A stretch of 64,000 nucleotides of DNA from Labyrinthula sp. Ha (lineage: Eukaryota > Sar > Bigyra > Labyrinthulida > Labyrinthulaceae): assembly GCA_015227615.1 (NCBI GenBank), contig JAALGZ010000034.1:186001-250000 (forward strand). The letters run 5' to 3'. Position numbers and translations under genes: made by a program. This document shows, piece after piece, positions 10,869-22,300 of this stretch. A model generated the notes under the pieces. That model searched no databases. It saw only the letters and a program-made list of their open reading frames with translations, and was not told the DNA's origin. Numbering within the stretch: the first letter of the stretch is position 1; each line of letters opens with the position of its first letter.

Positions 10869-11105
10869 GAGATTGGATTTGATTTGTTGCTAATTTATCA
10901 ATAAAAATTTTACCCTTATTTTCCTTATTGGATGAATCTGATAATTCCCCAATAAAAAAGGTTGATTATTGATAATCAAGTGACAAGTAAAATAAAATAA
11001 GAACCATCTGATAATAATCAAAATTCCAAATTTTTGTATCGATAAACAGAATGAAAGCAATTATCAAAAATTTATTTTCAATTCTTCACAAATCCGATGC
11101 CTAGG
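10869..11105 (-). repeat. miniature repeat family, copy A (short form)
   Basis: About 235-bp element related to copies at 13528-14012, 44344-44561 and 58875-59350. Its left end reads GATTGGATTTGATTTG and its right end, reverse-complemented, GCATCGGATTTGTG, like the ends of copy C. Internal TTGATAAT/ATTATCAA motifs recur. It is inverted relative to copies B and C. Size, lack of coding and AT-rich palindromic ends suggest a non-autonomous DNA element (MITE-like). Target duplication is not clear. Confidence 0.6.
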
Positions 11106-12249
11106 TCTATCCTGTATTTTTTTCAAGTAATTAACGATAATGTCTTTTCCTACTTGAAGTAAAAATAAACACCTGCAGCAAAAAAAAAAGAACAATTATA
11201 CGAACGAGAAAATAAAGTAAAATGTATTTGATTGGGGTTTAAATAGTAAGAGAGCAATTATTACCGCATTTGTTTCCTATTTTGTTAAGCAGTTCTGGCT
11301 GAAGCGATTGTTGGCTTGGACTGTTCGACAGCTTTGCGATACTTTTCAGAAGAGCCAATACTTGGAGTTGAAGATATAAGATTTCCAGGAGTCGTCCAAA
11401 GGCCAAGCTGAAACAGATATTGTTGTGCAATAATACCAATATAAGCCCGAAATATTCAATAAGATGAATACAGAAAGTTTGTTTTACTTGGAAAAGGAGT
11501 TCAAGTTGTGAAAAATAACTTTCAAGAGAAAAAATTCAAAAAAACATTGATCCAACGGATTAAGGAAAATGCTTTTTGCTACTCTGTTTCTTGTATGCGT
11601 TTAGCCTTATTTCAAAATAGGAACTTGTTTCGGTTTATTTGATTCAACAGCAGTTTAAGACAAACCATATTTGGTTTAGAGAAATATGGGTGTTTCTGGA
11701 TTAAAGGAGTAATGAAACTACATATTAAGCCATATATGAATGCCTTAGAGATGTGCCTTAGCAGTTCACAATAGGTTTAATAACTTATACAAAACATAGA
11801 ATGATTCTCAACTTCTAGGTTAGCAATGATTTTTTCCGCAAGTGGATTATTGCATCTTAGTGAAGTAATTATGACATAGCTTTTGCTATTAAATAGCTTA
11901 GCGACTCGATTATAGCTCCTAACAAGTATACTGATCGCTGTTTACACCATTAGTTCCAACTTCACAGTGGTTGAGCCCATCACTAGGGATATACATTAGC
12001 AGGTTGCACCATAAACGGTATCTATGTGCTGCATTTGATTCAGACCTTGATGGATTGCTTAAGCGTATGAGAACGCATTTCTACATCTTATTTATAGTGA
12101 AACCTCTAACATTTTACGCTAAGAATCCGGGGTCAGAAAAGTGAAAAATTGGTAGGTTAAACAAAGTAAACCGTTAGTTATAAGTTGATAGTGTGGTTAA
12201 TGCTCTTAGATAAACCAATTTACAAAAAGGTAGGTTAATTAAAAACAAA
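11106..12249. other. intergenic with one coding-like patch
   Basis: Mostly AT-rich and featureless. Between about 11290 and 11411 the plus strand has a 40-codon open stretch with coding-like composition (it includes ILGVEDIRFPGVVQR) but no start and no family I recognise. It may be an exon or an element remnant. Confidence 0.4.
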
Positions 12250-13170
12250 GCAATGATGTGTGCTGCCAAAAAACTAAATTTACCCTTTGCAATTTTTTCT
12301 TGGATTTCACTTTCGCTGAACTAGAAAGAGCGGTCTATTGCCGCTTCTGCGAATCAAGGCTTCAAGGAATGGTTGATTCGTGTCTTTCGTTCAAATATAT
12401 CACGATTGAAGTATCATCAATGACCTATGGTCACACATGCCACTCTAACATCAGTTCATTCTTACAGACTGCCTACATACGAATTCATTCTTACTGTAAC
12501 TGCAATAATACCAGAATGTTTGACCAAATGTGGTGGTCATTGCTGCTTCATAATTCTTTACCTCATGACAAAAAGCAATTTTCTTGGACAACGGAAAATA
12601 AAATATTCATGCCATTCGCTTAAGTTACTTTTGTGGTTGCTCTTTCAAACTGACAAGAATTATATCCTTGAAGTTCAACTACGATAGATTGGATTCGCTA
12701 ATAAAACATAGTAGTGCAACTAATGCCTTAAAGCTATTTTGTTTGCCTTAGATGAATTAAAAAAGAATCTAACTTGCGATTTCGGCACGAAAAGTGCTAA
12801 GCTTAATCTCAGCATATTTTTTATAAGCAAGCTTGCGATATATCTGGTGTAAATTTGTACGCCACCTTGCTCTGGTCCTCTCTTGTTTTGGCCACTAAAC
12901 TCTGCAGTCGCCCATTTGATTCAAGTGCAATATGTACTGGGTGTAGGAAACAAAAGCCAAGAGATATGCTTTAAAGGTGAGATATATGACTGTTCACCAT
13001 TAAGAGTACCTAAGGCAGTCGAGCGTTTTGCAAAGGATTCTCGAGATAAGAGTTCATCTACATCAGGAATTGTACTATCAACCGTATATTTTAGTGTCAG
13101 AATCCTGTACAGATTTGAAGAGTTAACTTCAAATCTATCCAAGCTCATTACAGAACGGAGCTTGCAGGTG
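12250..13170 (-). mobile_element. probable LTR-retroelement pol remnant
   Basis: On the minus strand near 12920-13150 the translation resembles the RNase H to integrase linker of Ty3-like pol (VDELLSRES, compare the usual ADALSRE). Further along, around 12400-12600, there is weak similarity to an integrase zinc-binding region with spaced His and Cys. The span is clearly decayed with several breaks, so it is an old copy. The family assignment is tentative. Confidence 0.3.
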
Positions 13171-13527
13171 TAGCCAAGTTCAGTTATATAGTCTAGCTGC
13201 TGGATTTTGCAAGTCCAACTGGAAATATGGAAATATCAACTTTTTGTTTCATTAAGAAAGTAGAAATGAATCTATGATATATCTTTGAACAAGACGATTG
13301 TAATTGACCACCAATATGCATTCAAGAGGAGCAACAAGGATCCCTAACCCCAAACATTTTGATTCCAGCAATGTAGGTTGTTTTATCGTCCAGCAAATGA
13401 TAACCGGAATATAATACAAAGCCTTTGCAAACCAACCGAATCAAACCGACGAACAGCATAGCTTAAGAGACCTCAACTAACATAAGGCACATCTGTTTCG
13501 CTATGGAGTCATATAGATGATGTGGTC

Positions 13528-14012
13528 TAGATAGGGATAAGATTTGATAAGACTTTTCAATTATTATTTGATAATTGTTTTCATTCTGATTATCGATAAA
13601 AGAATTGGGATTTTGATTCGTACCAAGTGTTTGTGATTTCATTCTGATTTTCAAGTTGTTAAAAAAAGTGAAGATGGGCTATGCGACTCTGATTTAAATT
13701 GCAGAAGATTTCGTATATATATTTTCTGCACCGCATGAAATTTTTTAAAAGGTGGTCACATGACATGTGAATAATCCAATAATAGGATGTGTTTGAGCTA
13801 TGTGGCTAATTTTTTGAAGGTTTGCTTCCTGTACATAGCTGGAAAAGTATTTTTTTGGTCATTTGGCTCAAGGCCTCATGACTCAGCCTTCTATTGATAA
13901 TTGATTGATTAACAATAATTTATCAAAATGTTAGGGAATTATCAGAATTAATCAATGGGAAATATATGGTGAAGTTTCTTATTTATAAATTATCAATAAA
14001 TCAAATGCTACA
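13528..14012 (+). repeat. miniature repeat family, copy B (long form)
   Basis: About 485-bp element whose sequence matches the reverse complement of 58875-59350 along its length with moderate divergence. The two share an exact stretch GATGGGCTATGCGACTCTG at 13673-13691. They also share the block of TGGTCACATGACATG type followed by GAATAATCCA, and the terminal AAATTATCAATAAATC. The outer 100 bp at each side match short copies A and C, so the long form equals the short form plus a central block of about 260 bp. No coding capacity. Confidence 0.75.
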
Positions 14013-14104
14013 TCTACTAATGTCTTTGAGTACATAGTTGATGACGTGGCATATGTCTTTGTGAAGAATCTGTAGTCTATTTGTTTTTGACTTTCTCTCT
14101 TAAA

Positions 14105-14895
14105 ATGTCTTTGGTATCATTTAATCCTGCACGCTTATTCTCAAAAGAGTAAACAATTTAAATACTTAATTTTAGTGCGAAAAAGATAAAAGTTAGATAT
14201 TTTTGCCTTAATAAACTCGAAGTTAGAATCGAACAGTTTTGGAAAGGTAACTTTATTGAGTAGAAATAATAATAGATGATGAAAAAGGTGGAACACAAAT
14301 AGGCTTTGGAGCGTGTGTTTATGAAAGCTCATATATCTTATCCAGTTTTTTATCCAAGTATTTTCTTTTGTATCTTAATCTTAGTAATCGAGCAATTGTT
14401 TCCGGAAAAAACGTTATGGAAATTGGATCTGGTCTTGGCCTTGTATCAATTGTGTGCTCGAAGCTGGGGGCAACAAGAATAATAGCAACAGATGGCGATG
14501 ATCTATCAGTAAAGTACACAAAGCATAATTTTAAGTTGAACCAAGTGACATCTGGAACCGTTAGCAAACTACTCTGGGGAGTCGAAACTTTCAAGACTCT
14601 TTCTCTAGAGACTAACATTCCTAAGATTGATGTTCTACTTGCCAGTGATGTTGTTGCCGCACCATATTCAGCATATTTTCCTGATTTGTACAATCTCTTG
14701 ATGTTTCTTTTTGATTTAAATCAAGATATGATATTTTATTTAACGCATAAGAAACGTGGAGTTGTAGAAGAAAATTTTCTTAACTGTTTAAAGAAAAAGT
14801 TAATTGTAGAAAAAATTAAAACCAAACAAATAAACAAGGAATTTGAAGGCCAGGGTATTTCTTTGTTTCTAATTAAGAATAAATCTAACCTATAA
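14105..14895 (+). CDS. METTL21-type lysine methyltransferase, four exons
   Basis: Seven-beta-strand SAM-dependent methyltransferase of the Methyltransf_16 (METTL21/EFM) family, which methylates lysines of chaperones and translation factors. Exons: 14105-14148, 14176-14246, 14276-14357 and 14385-14895, giving 235 residues. The three introns are 27, 29 and 27 nt, all GTA...AG. After splicing the order is an N-terminal strand region (VRIEQFW), the family motif GFGACVYESSYILSSFL, SAM motif I EIGSGLG at about 78-84, the acidic post-I loop (ATDGDD), and ASDVV...PY at the position of the family's catalytic-loop motif. Joining across the third intron gives the spacing between ILSSFL and the SGK-VMEIG strand found in METTL21 proteins, which the unspliced frame lacks. 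Its stop lies 13 bp from the stop of the convergent 7TM-RGS gene. The exact substrate cannot be read. Confidence 0.88.
14149..14175 (+). other. intron 1 of methyltransferase gene, 27 nt
   Basis: Begins GTAAAC and ends TTTTAG. It carries in-frame stops, so it must be removed to link MSLVSFNPARLFSK to the next exon. A CTTAA sequence near its end is a possible branch site. Confidence 0.82.
14247..14275 (+). other. intron 2 of methyltransferase gene, 29 nt
   Basis: Begins GTAACT and ends AATAG. It contains in-frame stops, and removal joins VRIEQFWKD to DEKGGTQIGFGA in frame. Confidence 0.82.
14358..14384 (+). other. intron 3 of methyltransferase gene, 27 nt, stop-free
   Basis: Begins GTATTT and ends TCTTAG, with CTTAA shortly before the end. 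It is a multiple of three without an in-frame stop, so it reads through as nine extra residues. Removal restores the loop length typical of METTL21 proteins. Confidence 0.75.
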
Positions 14896-14908
14896 GTCAA
14901 GTAACTAT

Positions 14909-16366
14909 TCAATAATTTGACAAAGAGGAAGGTAGCATCATTGTCTCTTCCTGGTTGAAAAAACGCTGAAAAGCATGAGAATCTGTGAATCTAACGAACG
15001 AATCAGTAGCCATAAGGTCAAACACAACAACCTCAGCGGGATAAAACAATTCTGGCGACACTTTTCCTAAAATTATATTTAATTCTATGTCAAGTCGAAC
15101 ATCTGCAGGCAAGTTAACTTCTGCTATTGATCCAGGTTTAACCCAGGTCTTATATACAAAGCTAGCTGTGATTCTAGAATGATTCGGTGATCTTTTATCA
15201 AACTTTTCTCTCCATTCCCTTACATTTTCATAAAAGGTTAAGTTTTCAAGTGAGAACTCGTGTGTCAAGTGTCTTGCAAATGCTGCTCTAGTGGTTTTGT
15301 TCCTTAAGACATCATACAGTGTCATCGAGCTATTGAACTTATTTAATGCTACTATGTTAGAATAAAACTGGGTTTTGTATGCAGGAACAACAAGTGTCAT
15401 AAAACCGTAGATAGCTATTGCCAAATCAAGAATAAGTTCATATCTGAAAATAAATTCCTTGTTTAAAATGTTTCCCTCAAGATCAAACTCAGGGTTAATG
15501 TGAAAGGGATCAAGTGTGTTAAGAACCAAAAATATAAGCAGCAATATAATAGGTAAAAAAGCCGTCCTTTTTAGTTCCGACACGATTTCAAATGGATCTA
15601 AATAATTTTTCAAAGAACGGCAAAGTAAGAATATGAATATGCCCATTAGCAGGGCTGGTATGTAAAAGAGCATCACCGCAAATAGGGAGTTAATCCCTTC
15701 AGAATTAATTGTGCATTCCTTTGCCCCTATTTCTGGACACTGAATAACCGCAAAAGAAAATGATAAAATGAAGATAAATAATGCAGCAAAAATGTTGAGA
15801 ACTATCGTAAATTTACTGGATGAGAAAAACTTGCGGCCATAAAACCCCTCGATTTCACTTAAATCCATCCACGAGGTGTTAGGAGTTCGCTGGCTTTCCG
15901 TGTCAAGAGTTGGTGAGCTGAACCAAGGGTCTGCTTTGGTTCTCTTCCTGTCAATTTTATTAGCAACACGTGGATGAAGTACTTGTCCCAAATCCTCGTA
16001 CAACTTTAACTGACTTGTAACTTTGTAAAGTCGCAATGCCATCGGATATAAAATCGAAGGAGCTACAACTGCAAGTAGAAAGGAGTGAAAAGTACAGTTT
16101 ATCAATAGAGCTCCTGTCCCCCTAGCAAAACTACTGACAAGATCGTTTGCAATCCATCCAGTCCCAATGAAAATTACGGTCGTGTAACCTCTTTGACGAA
16201 GATAAGCATCCTTTCTATTTTTTGTCCAAAGAAATACCCCAGTTACAATAAAGAACAGAGATACAGAAGCGAAACTAAGGGAATACAACTTGAGACCAAA
16301 AGAACTTAACTCCAAGTCTTGAAACTCGCAAATTGTTGTAGTGTTAGTCATTTTAACGCTTCCCAT
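14909..16366 (-). CDS. 7TM receptor with C-terminal RGS domain (1)
   Basis: A 485-residue membrane protein: about seven hydrophobic segments (roughly 27-47, 63-82, 90-112, 187-208, 226-248, 268-288, 312-335), then a cytosolic RGS domain (about 345-470) starting at TLYDVLRN and containing HEFSLENLTFYENVREW, the RGS helix pattern. RGS domains speed GTP hydrolysis on G-alpha, so this should be a plasma-membrane receptor that also shuts off its G protein. The loop after TM4 has two cysteines in the pattern CPE...EC, shared with the paralogue at 36667-38061. The ATG is followed by a short polar N-terminus with no signal peptide. It is transcribed toward the methyltransferase gene, with only 13 bp between the two stops. 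Ligand is unknown. Confidence 0.9.
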   Translation of the reverse strand: MGSVKMTNTTTICEFQDLELSSFGLKLYSLSFASVSLFFIVTGVFLWTKNRKDAYLRQRGYTTVIFIGTGWIANDLVSSFARGTGALLINCTFHSFLLAVVAPSILYPMALRLYKVTSQLKLYEDLGQVLHPRVANKIDRKRTKADPWFSSPTLDTESQRTPNTSWMDLSEIEGFYGRKFFSSSKFTIVLNIFAALFIFILSFSFAVIQCPEIGAKECTINSEGINSLFAVMLFYIPALLMGIFIFLLCRSLKNYLDPFEIVSELKRTAFLPIILLLIFLVLNTLDPFHINPEFDLEGNILNKEFIFRYELILDLAIAIYGFMTLVVPAYKTQFYSNIVALNKFNSSMTLYDVLRNKTTRAAFARHLTHEFSLENLTFYENVREWREKFDKRSPNHSRITASFVYKTWVKPGSIAEVNLPADVRLDIELNIILGKVSPELFYPAEVVVFDLMATDSFVRFTDSHAFQRFFNQEETMMLPSSLSNY

Positions 16367-19300
16367 AGAATCTTTGTATTCTGCCTTTTCTGATTCACTA
16401 TAGTTGGTCTCAGAATGTCTAAGTATTCTCTAGGTTGCCTTGCTTTTCCATTTTCTTCTCCGATTTCAGCGTGCTGTCAGTTTAACAATTAACCACTGAA
16501 TTGGTTGTTTACTGGTAACAATTAGAAAATCATATTTTGGGCTGATGTTTCAAAATAGAAAACCAAAATATGCAAAGCCTATCTTTACAACTATATGATA
16601 TTTAATATAAACACAATTATATAAAACTAAAGTAGTTAAAATACTCAAGAATTTATATGGGAGATTATCTATAGTTATTTTATTGTGAAATCAAGTATTA
16701 TTAAATTGTAACAACCACAACCTAGTAGGAAATATAAAAGAATCAATCAAGAGACCAAGAATTGAGAAGAACCAGAATTGTTTTATATTTAAAATTATCC
16801 CATAACCCGATAAAACATAAAGGAGATCAATATATATATATATGATAGAAAGGGAACGTTAAACTTATTCCAGCGTTAGATCTGCTAAAGGAGTTTCTAT
16901 ATTTTCTACTAGAGAAACATAGGTATCCAATTGTGGTAAACTTTACTTTCTATAGTGTGTATAAAAAACCAGGTAGCTCTGTAAAAAACTTATTCAATGA
17001 GTAAAACCTTGTTTAGCTCAATTGTGCTAATTTACTGTATTCCTAAAGAAGAACATTTACTTGAAGGGATAGTTTAAACTTCATTAAATCTTCTTTAAAG
17101 TTCATCAGCTTCATATCAGGTGGCCAAACCAATACTCTACTACGACAGAAAAAGTCTTCAGTTTTTACCTTAAAATTTTGGGAAAGAAAATCAAAGTAAA
17201 CATTTAATTCATTGAGAGAAGCTATGGGGTAAAGTGTGAATTATAAAGCATCGACTCAATAACTCTCACAATTATGCGAAAATCTAATGGCAATATCGCC
17301 ATAAAACATCACAAGCACCTTTTCCCTGGACGATTTTATCTAGGTCTACTTTTACTGCAAGAAATGTACGTAAAAGGTCACAAGTAGCAACATGATACTC
17401 TTAAACAAAGGGGTAAATTTGCTTTGTTCAAAGTTGCCAGAAAATTCTGAAGCGATCGCTACTTTTTCAGCAATGACATATATTCAAAGCTAGCAAACAT
17501 AAAAACAAGCGGTAGGTGTAGTTCAAGAGTAGTTTTTAATCCAATAAAGAGTAACAAGAAGAAACTAAGAATATAACATATCTACTAGTCACGGCTCTGA
17601 CCCTGGAAGGGGAGAGTTTGAACAATTTTTGAAGAAGTTGGGAGAACCATTCAAGAAATGGGATGACTGACATGTATAGATCATTAGTGAAGCTGAGAGC
17701 GTTCTAGTGTTGAAAAAAATATCAGCAACATGAGGTGTCTCTTTCATTCCTCATTATCTGGCATAAAAGGCTTATTTCTTGAAACCTTTGTACAAGTGCA
17801 TAATCCAATTTAAAAAATGCAGTCTTAAAATGGGATGGTTTAAGCGAATCAAATATGTTGTACGTTGCCAGAAATAGAAGATACAATATATCCTAGCTAA
17901 CCATTCTTTTTACTAATATTTTCAGTTGAGGAGTCCTTCAACATAACAAACATATTTTTCAGAGCTTCCCTAATAAGCAGCAAACTACATCAATCAAATC
18001 ATCCACCTATAACACTATTCAATGTTCGGGTGCAATAGTTTTTCAAAAACTTACAATTTCAATAGAATACTAAAGCTTCAAGAAAAAGCAGGTAGAACAG
18101 AGACATTTAGAAAATGTGTCATTCATTCGTATTGAAACATTTACAGAACCCCATCACACCATCAGAACTCTTCTGAAAGAATAGCCATAAGCCACTTTAA
18201 AAGTTCGCAAGTCAGAAGCAAATATACACCTAACATAGGGAAGGTGAGGTAGGAGATACAATTTGTTTAAAACAATGTGGTTTAACAAACGCAGCAAAAC
18301 GGGTAGTTGTAGAGACAGAAAAAACTTGGCTGGTTATTTCCACGATAAAATCCTAGTATGGCTCAATTAACAAAGACATTCTTTGATTCAAGCAGACATC
18401 CCAATTAAGACCTTCTACAGTCATTTAAGCCTATCAATAAGAAAACATATCACTTAAGAAGTTGAAAATCTTCTAAGAATTCATTTCTTGAACCGAAAAA
18501 TAATCAATTATCCATAAGAAGTATCAATGATAACAAGTTAAGTTAACTCTGCACTCAATCAAACTGCTCCAAAGTGGAGTGTTAAATACCAAATTTCGGA
18601 ATCAACTTACCCATTCAATAAAGAAGTAACTCAAAATAATCTTTTAAGACTTGAAGGGTTATAAAGTACAGGAACTTAACAAATCACCTAATAAAGTATG
18701 CAAGTGTGTTTCTCAAGATGTACGCTACAATTATGAACACAACCATCGCATTTCAATATTCTAATTAACTTTAACAAGAAATGAAGTACATATATTTCTG
18801 GATGAAATGAATTTTGCATGTAAAGAGAAAAGTAAAAAATAGGATGCTAAGGTTGATAAGTAAAACCAAGTATTTATTTTCTTAACTTCTAATTAAGTAA
18901 AACCTGAGTCGAAACAAACCTATTACTATCTGTTTTTGCTTTTATTATATCTTAAATGGCTTCCTCAAAAAATCTTTAGTCAGTACACTACGCAAACCAT
19001 GCATTTGAAGCCACTTTCTAAATTTAAACCAACTAGCTTCTTGCATAAGAACCCTCAAAATTTGAACCAAACTCAAGCTATCATACCATAACACTTAAAA
19101 CTGCATAATACAGGAACCCGCATAAGACATATCCACCACCTTCTTAAACGCTATACTGAAAAAAATAAATAGACAACATATACAAAAACTTAGAAACAAT
19201 ATTTAAAAAATTAAGTCCCGACAATCCAGTTTCTTCTTAAGAGTTCCACGAAGCTTAAGGCTATACTCTGGTGCATCATAATGATTCATTCCATTATGAC

Positions 19301-22300
19301 TACACGGATCCCTACCTGGGTTGAATTTAACTAAAAAATGCTTCAGATCACATATACAGAGACTTCTGATACCTCCATCTCAAAGAAAAGAAATTAGAAT
19401 CAAACATATACTTATAGCTAGAGATAAATATATTTACAAGCTAACAAAAATTGAATTAAAAAATTAAATACGGTACTCTCGGGATTGGAGGTGAGTTAAT
19501 ATATAAAAGATGTTACTCTTACGACGCAGCTTTTTCTATATTTACACACTTTTGTGGGTTTCAATGTGATAAGCCAAATATAAAATATAAATGTCATCAC
19601 CCCAAAATAGGGCAAATTAGCTAATACCTATCTATACTTCTTAGCCAACATAATTTCATTTGAAACAAACACATAATATCTAATATACCTTCTTCAGCAA
19701 CTTTGAAGTGTCCAAACATGTATTGACAAACAGTATGAATTGATACAAATATCAAAGTAAACGAGGATCATTGAGGTGCAAGTAGGGTTGAGGAATAATA
19801 CAATGGATGTAATTCTCAACCGTAACGGTAAATAAAGAAATTTATAATACAAACACAAGTTCTTCAAAAAACCCTAACTTGAAACCTTGATTCAACCCAT
19901 ACTCGGATGATGGAAGGGGACTTTGAAGCGGGAAGAATGCATTTAAATTTTGAAACACAATAAGGCCCCGGATGATGATATAGTAAAGGTTACAAACCTA
20001 AACCGATTATCGTAAAAAAGGAGTAAAAGACTTTCCTCTCGTTGAGATACCTTGAACAAATGGTTTTCAATGAAAAAACTCGATGCAAAATATATAATGG
20101 GTGCAATAAATAAAACATAGACAAAAATCCTGTAGAAATCTAGACATTCTCACAATAATTTGAAGGCGATAATACGGTGCAACTGGGTAAATGGTATTCT
20201 TATCTTAAAAGTGGTATAATGTGTCGGAATCCGACAGATTACAATTAAAATATATAAAAGTATTGTACTTTCTTCGAGATTAAAGGTAAATTTTGATCAG
20301 AGCTTTAGCTGCAATTTTCTCTTTATAACGGAAGAAACTTCAGCAAAGGTACTTGGCTATTTTAATCCTCGTGGGTGAAAGCTCCAGAGATTCCAGAGCA
20401 AAGAACAAGAAATAAATAAAGCAGAAATTGGTGTGTGACACATAATCTCAGAAAAAAACTCTTATTTTTTCAATTTGAATATTTTCTAGCATTGAAACTG
20501 TTTTATGCCAAGGAATAGAACACAACGAATGCAATGTTATTCAAATGCTCTACGAATAATAACATCATGTATCTAGCCATATATTTGGTTAAGAGTTGTT
20601 AAGATTAAAATTATTCTAGCTTTTTATTGGCTAAAATTAATTAAAAAAAAGTGGATTGAACGTTTTCAGCATAAGCTATATATTAGCTAACCTAATATCG
20701 AAAATAATATTATATTAATATTCAATAAAACAAATTTAGAATTACCAGAAGGAATTAATTAAAAACATATAATAAATTTTTATCAATAAATTATGAAGAG
20801 TCAATTTTTTCCCTAACTAAAATTTATTCGACATCGGCAATTTGCTGGGTCTCCCAATGCGCTCCTCGGTTGTTCTTTTAGCCACTTTTTTTGCCCCTGA
20901 CCCCTGTCACCAATACAAGATAACTCACTTAGGGAAAAACATACTTTAATCCCATGGTACACAAACTCCTGTCCTACTCGCTAATCATATATAAAACTTA
21001 ATTACCTTAGTACGGATACAACAAAAAGACTTGAGTATTTATACGTTAAAAACCATATATATATATAAGCCATATGACAAGTTCGAACAGGCATTTCGAG
21101 AAATGCACTCTTATTCCTCGCTGAATTATGTCTCATACAGTTGATCAAGAATAAAAACCACCGGGAAATAACAAACAATTCCTGTAGAAATAGAAGAGAA
21201 TGGAGGTGTATAATCACGTAACCATCCTTTTGGTTTTTACACCAGTTGATTCTGGGATGAGCAAGGTCTTGTCATTTTTATTCACTTGATATTGGACTAA
21301 TTTAATGTTTTGCATAGTTTATGATATTAATTATTCCTTAGAATGTTTTATCATGGATTCATTCTCAGAAAATTAGAATTAAAAAAAAAATCCAACTGTT
21401 GCCTTTAAAAAAGAAAAGCTCTTCTTTTCTTTACCCTGCACCTCTATGGCCAACGGAACTAATATTTTAGAAGACTCCTCGCTTTTGAGAGTTATATGGC
21501 AACAGCTATGCCGACTAGACCCATATTAGCATCCTTTAATATTCTACTTAATCTTACCATGAATTTAGATATAGAAATATTTCAAGTTTTATTGGAAACT
21601 TTCATATAAACAACGTCCTGACTAGCATATATATTGCTGCAAGAAAGTAATGTAACGAATACGTATTAAGTATCACCAGGAATTCCCGCTAAACTACGAT
21701 ACAAAACTCTTATCCGTCCAAGATATTTTTCATTTGCTCTAGCAAAACCAATGTTTAAGAGATAATCTTGCATGGAATTCTGCCGAAGAAAATTAAAAGA
21801 AACAAAAAAAAAACAGATAAACGTAAAGATACATTTTAATTTATGAATGACACGATTAGTATAAAAATTACGGATTTCTCAATAAGTAAACTAATCTTAG
21901 CCTATCTTGTCCATAAAATCTCTGTCGTTTAATATTAAATGAATGAGAAACTTAATTTTCTGTTTTGATATTAATACCGGCATATATCTTGAATAAGAAA
22001 CTTTTGTAGCTATTGATTCAACTGAGATCAGTCTAAACCGCGCTTAAATATTATCCACGGTTTTTTTCCATAAAACATTCACCAAAAGTGATTAATATTT
22101 CTTAGACTGTCTAAAGTATCGCAAAATCTTGCACTCAATAATTAAAATATAATTATTTCCTCAAAGTAACTTGTAGCTCTCTGCTTCTTCTTTTTTCTCA
22201 AGCTCTAACACTCTAACGATTTATTTTGTTCTCACTCAAGCACTCAAAAAATGGGCGATAGTCCCTATCTTGTTCTTAGTAATCGCTCAAAATGTAATAC

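Noticed and set aside
10534-10869. 111-residue frame rich in Cys and Lys
   Set aside because: Random-looking sequence ending at a miniature repeat; no family features.
14319-14693. Minus-strand frame over the methyltransferase gene
   Set aside because: The plus strand encodes a clear methyltransferase; the minus frame has no family match.
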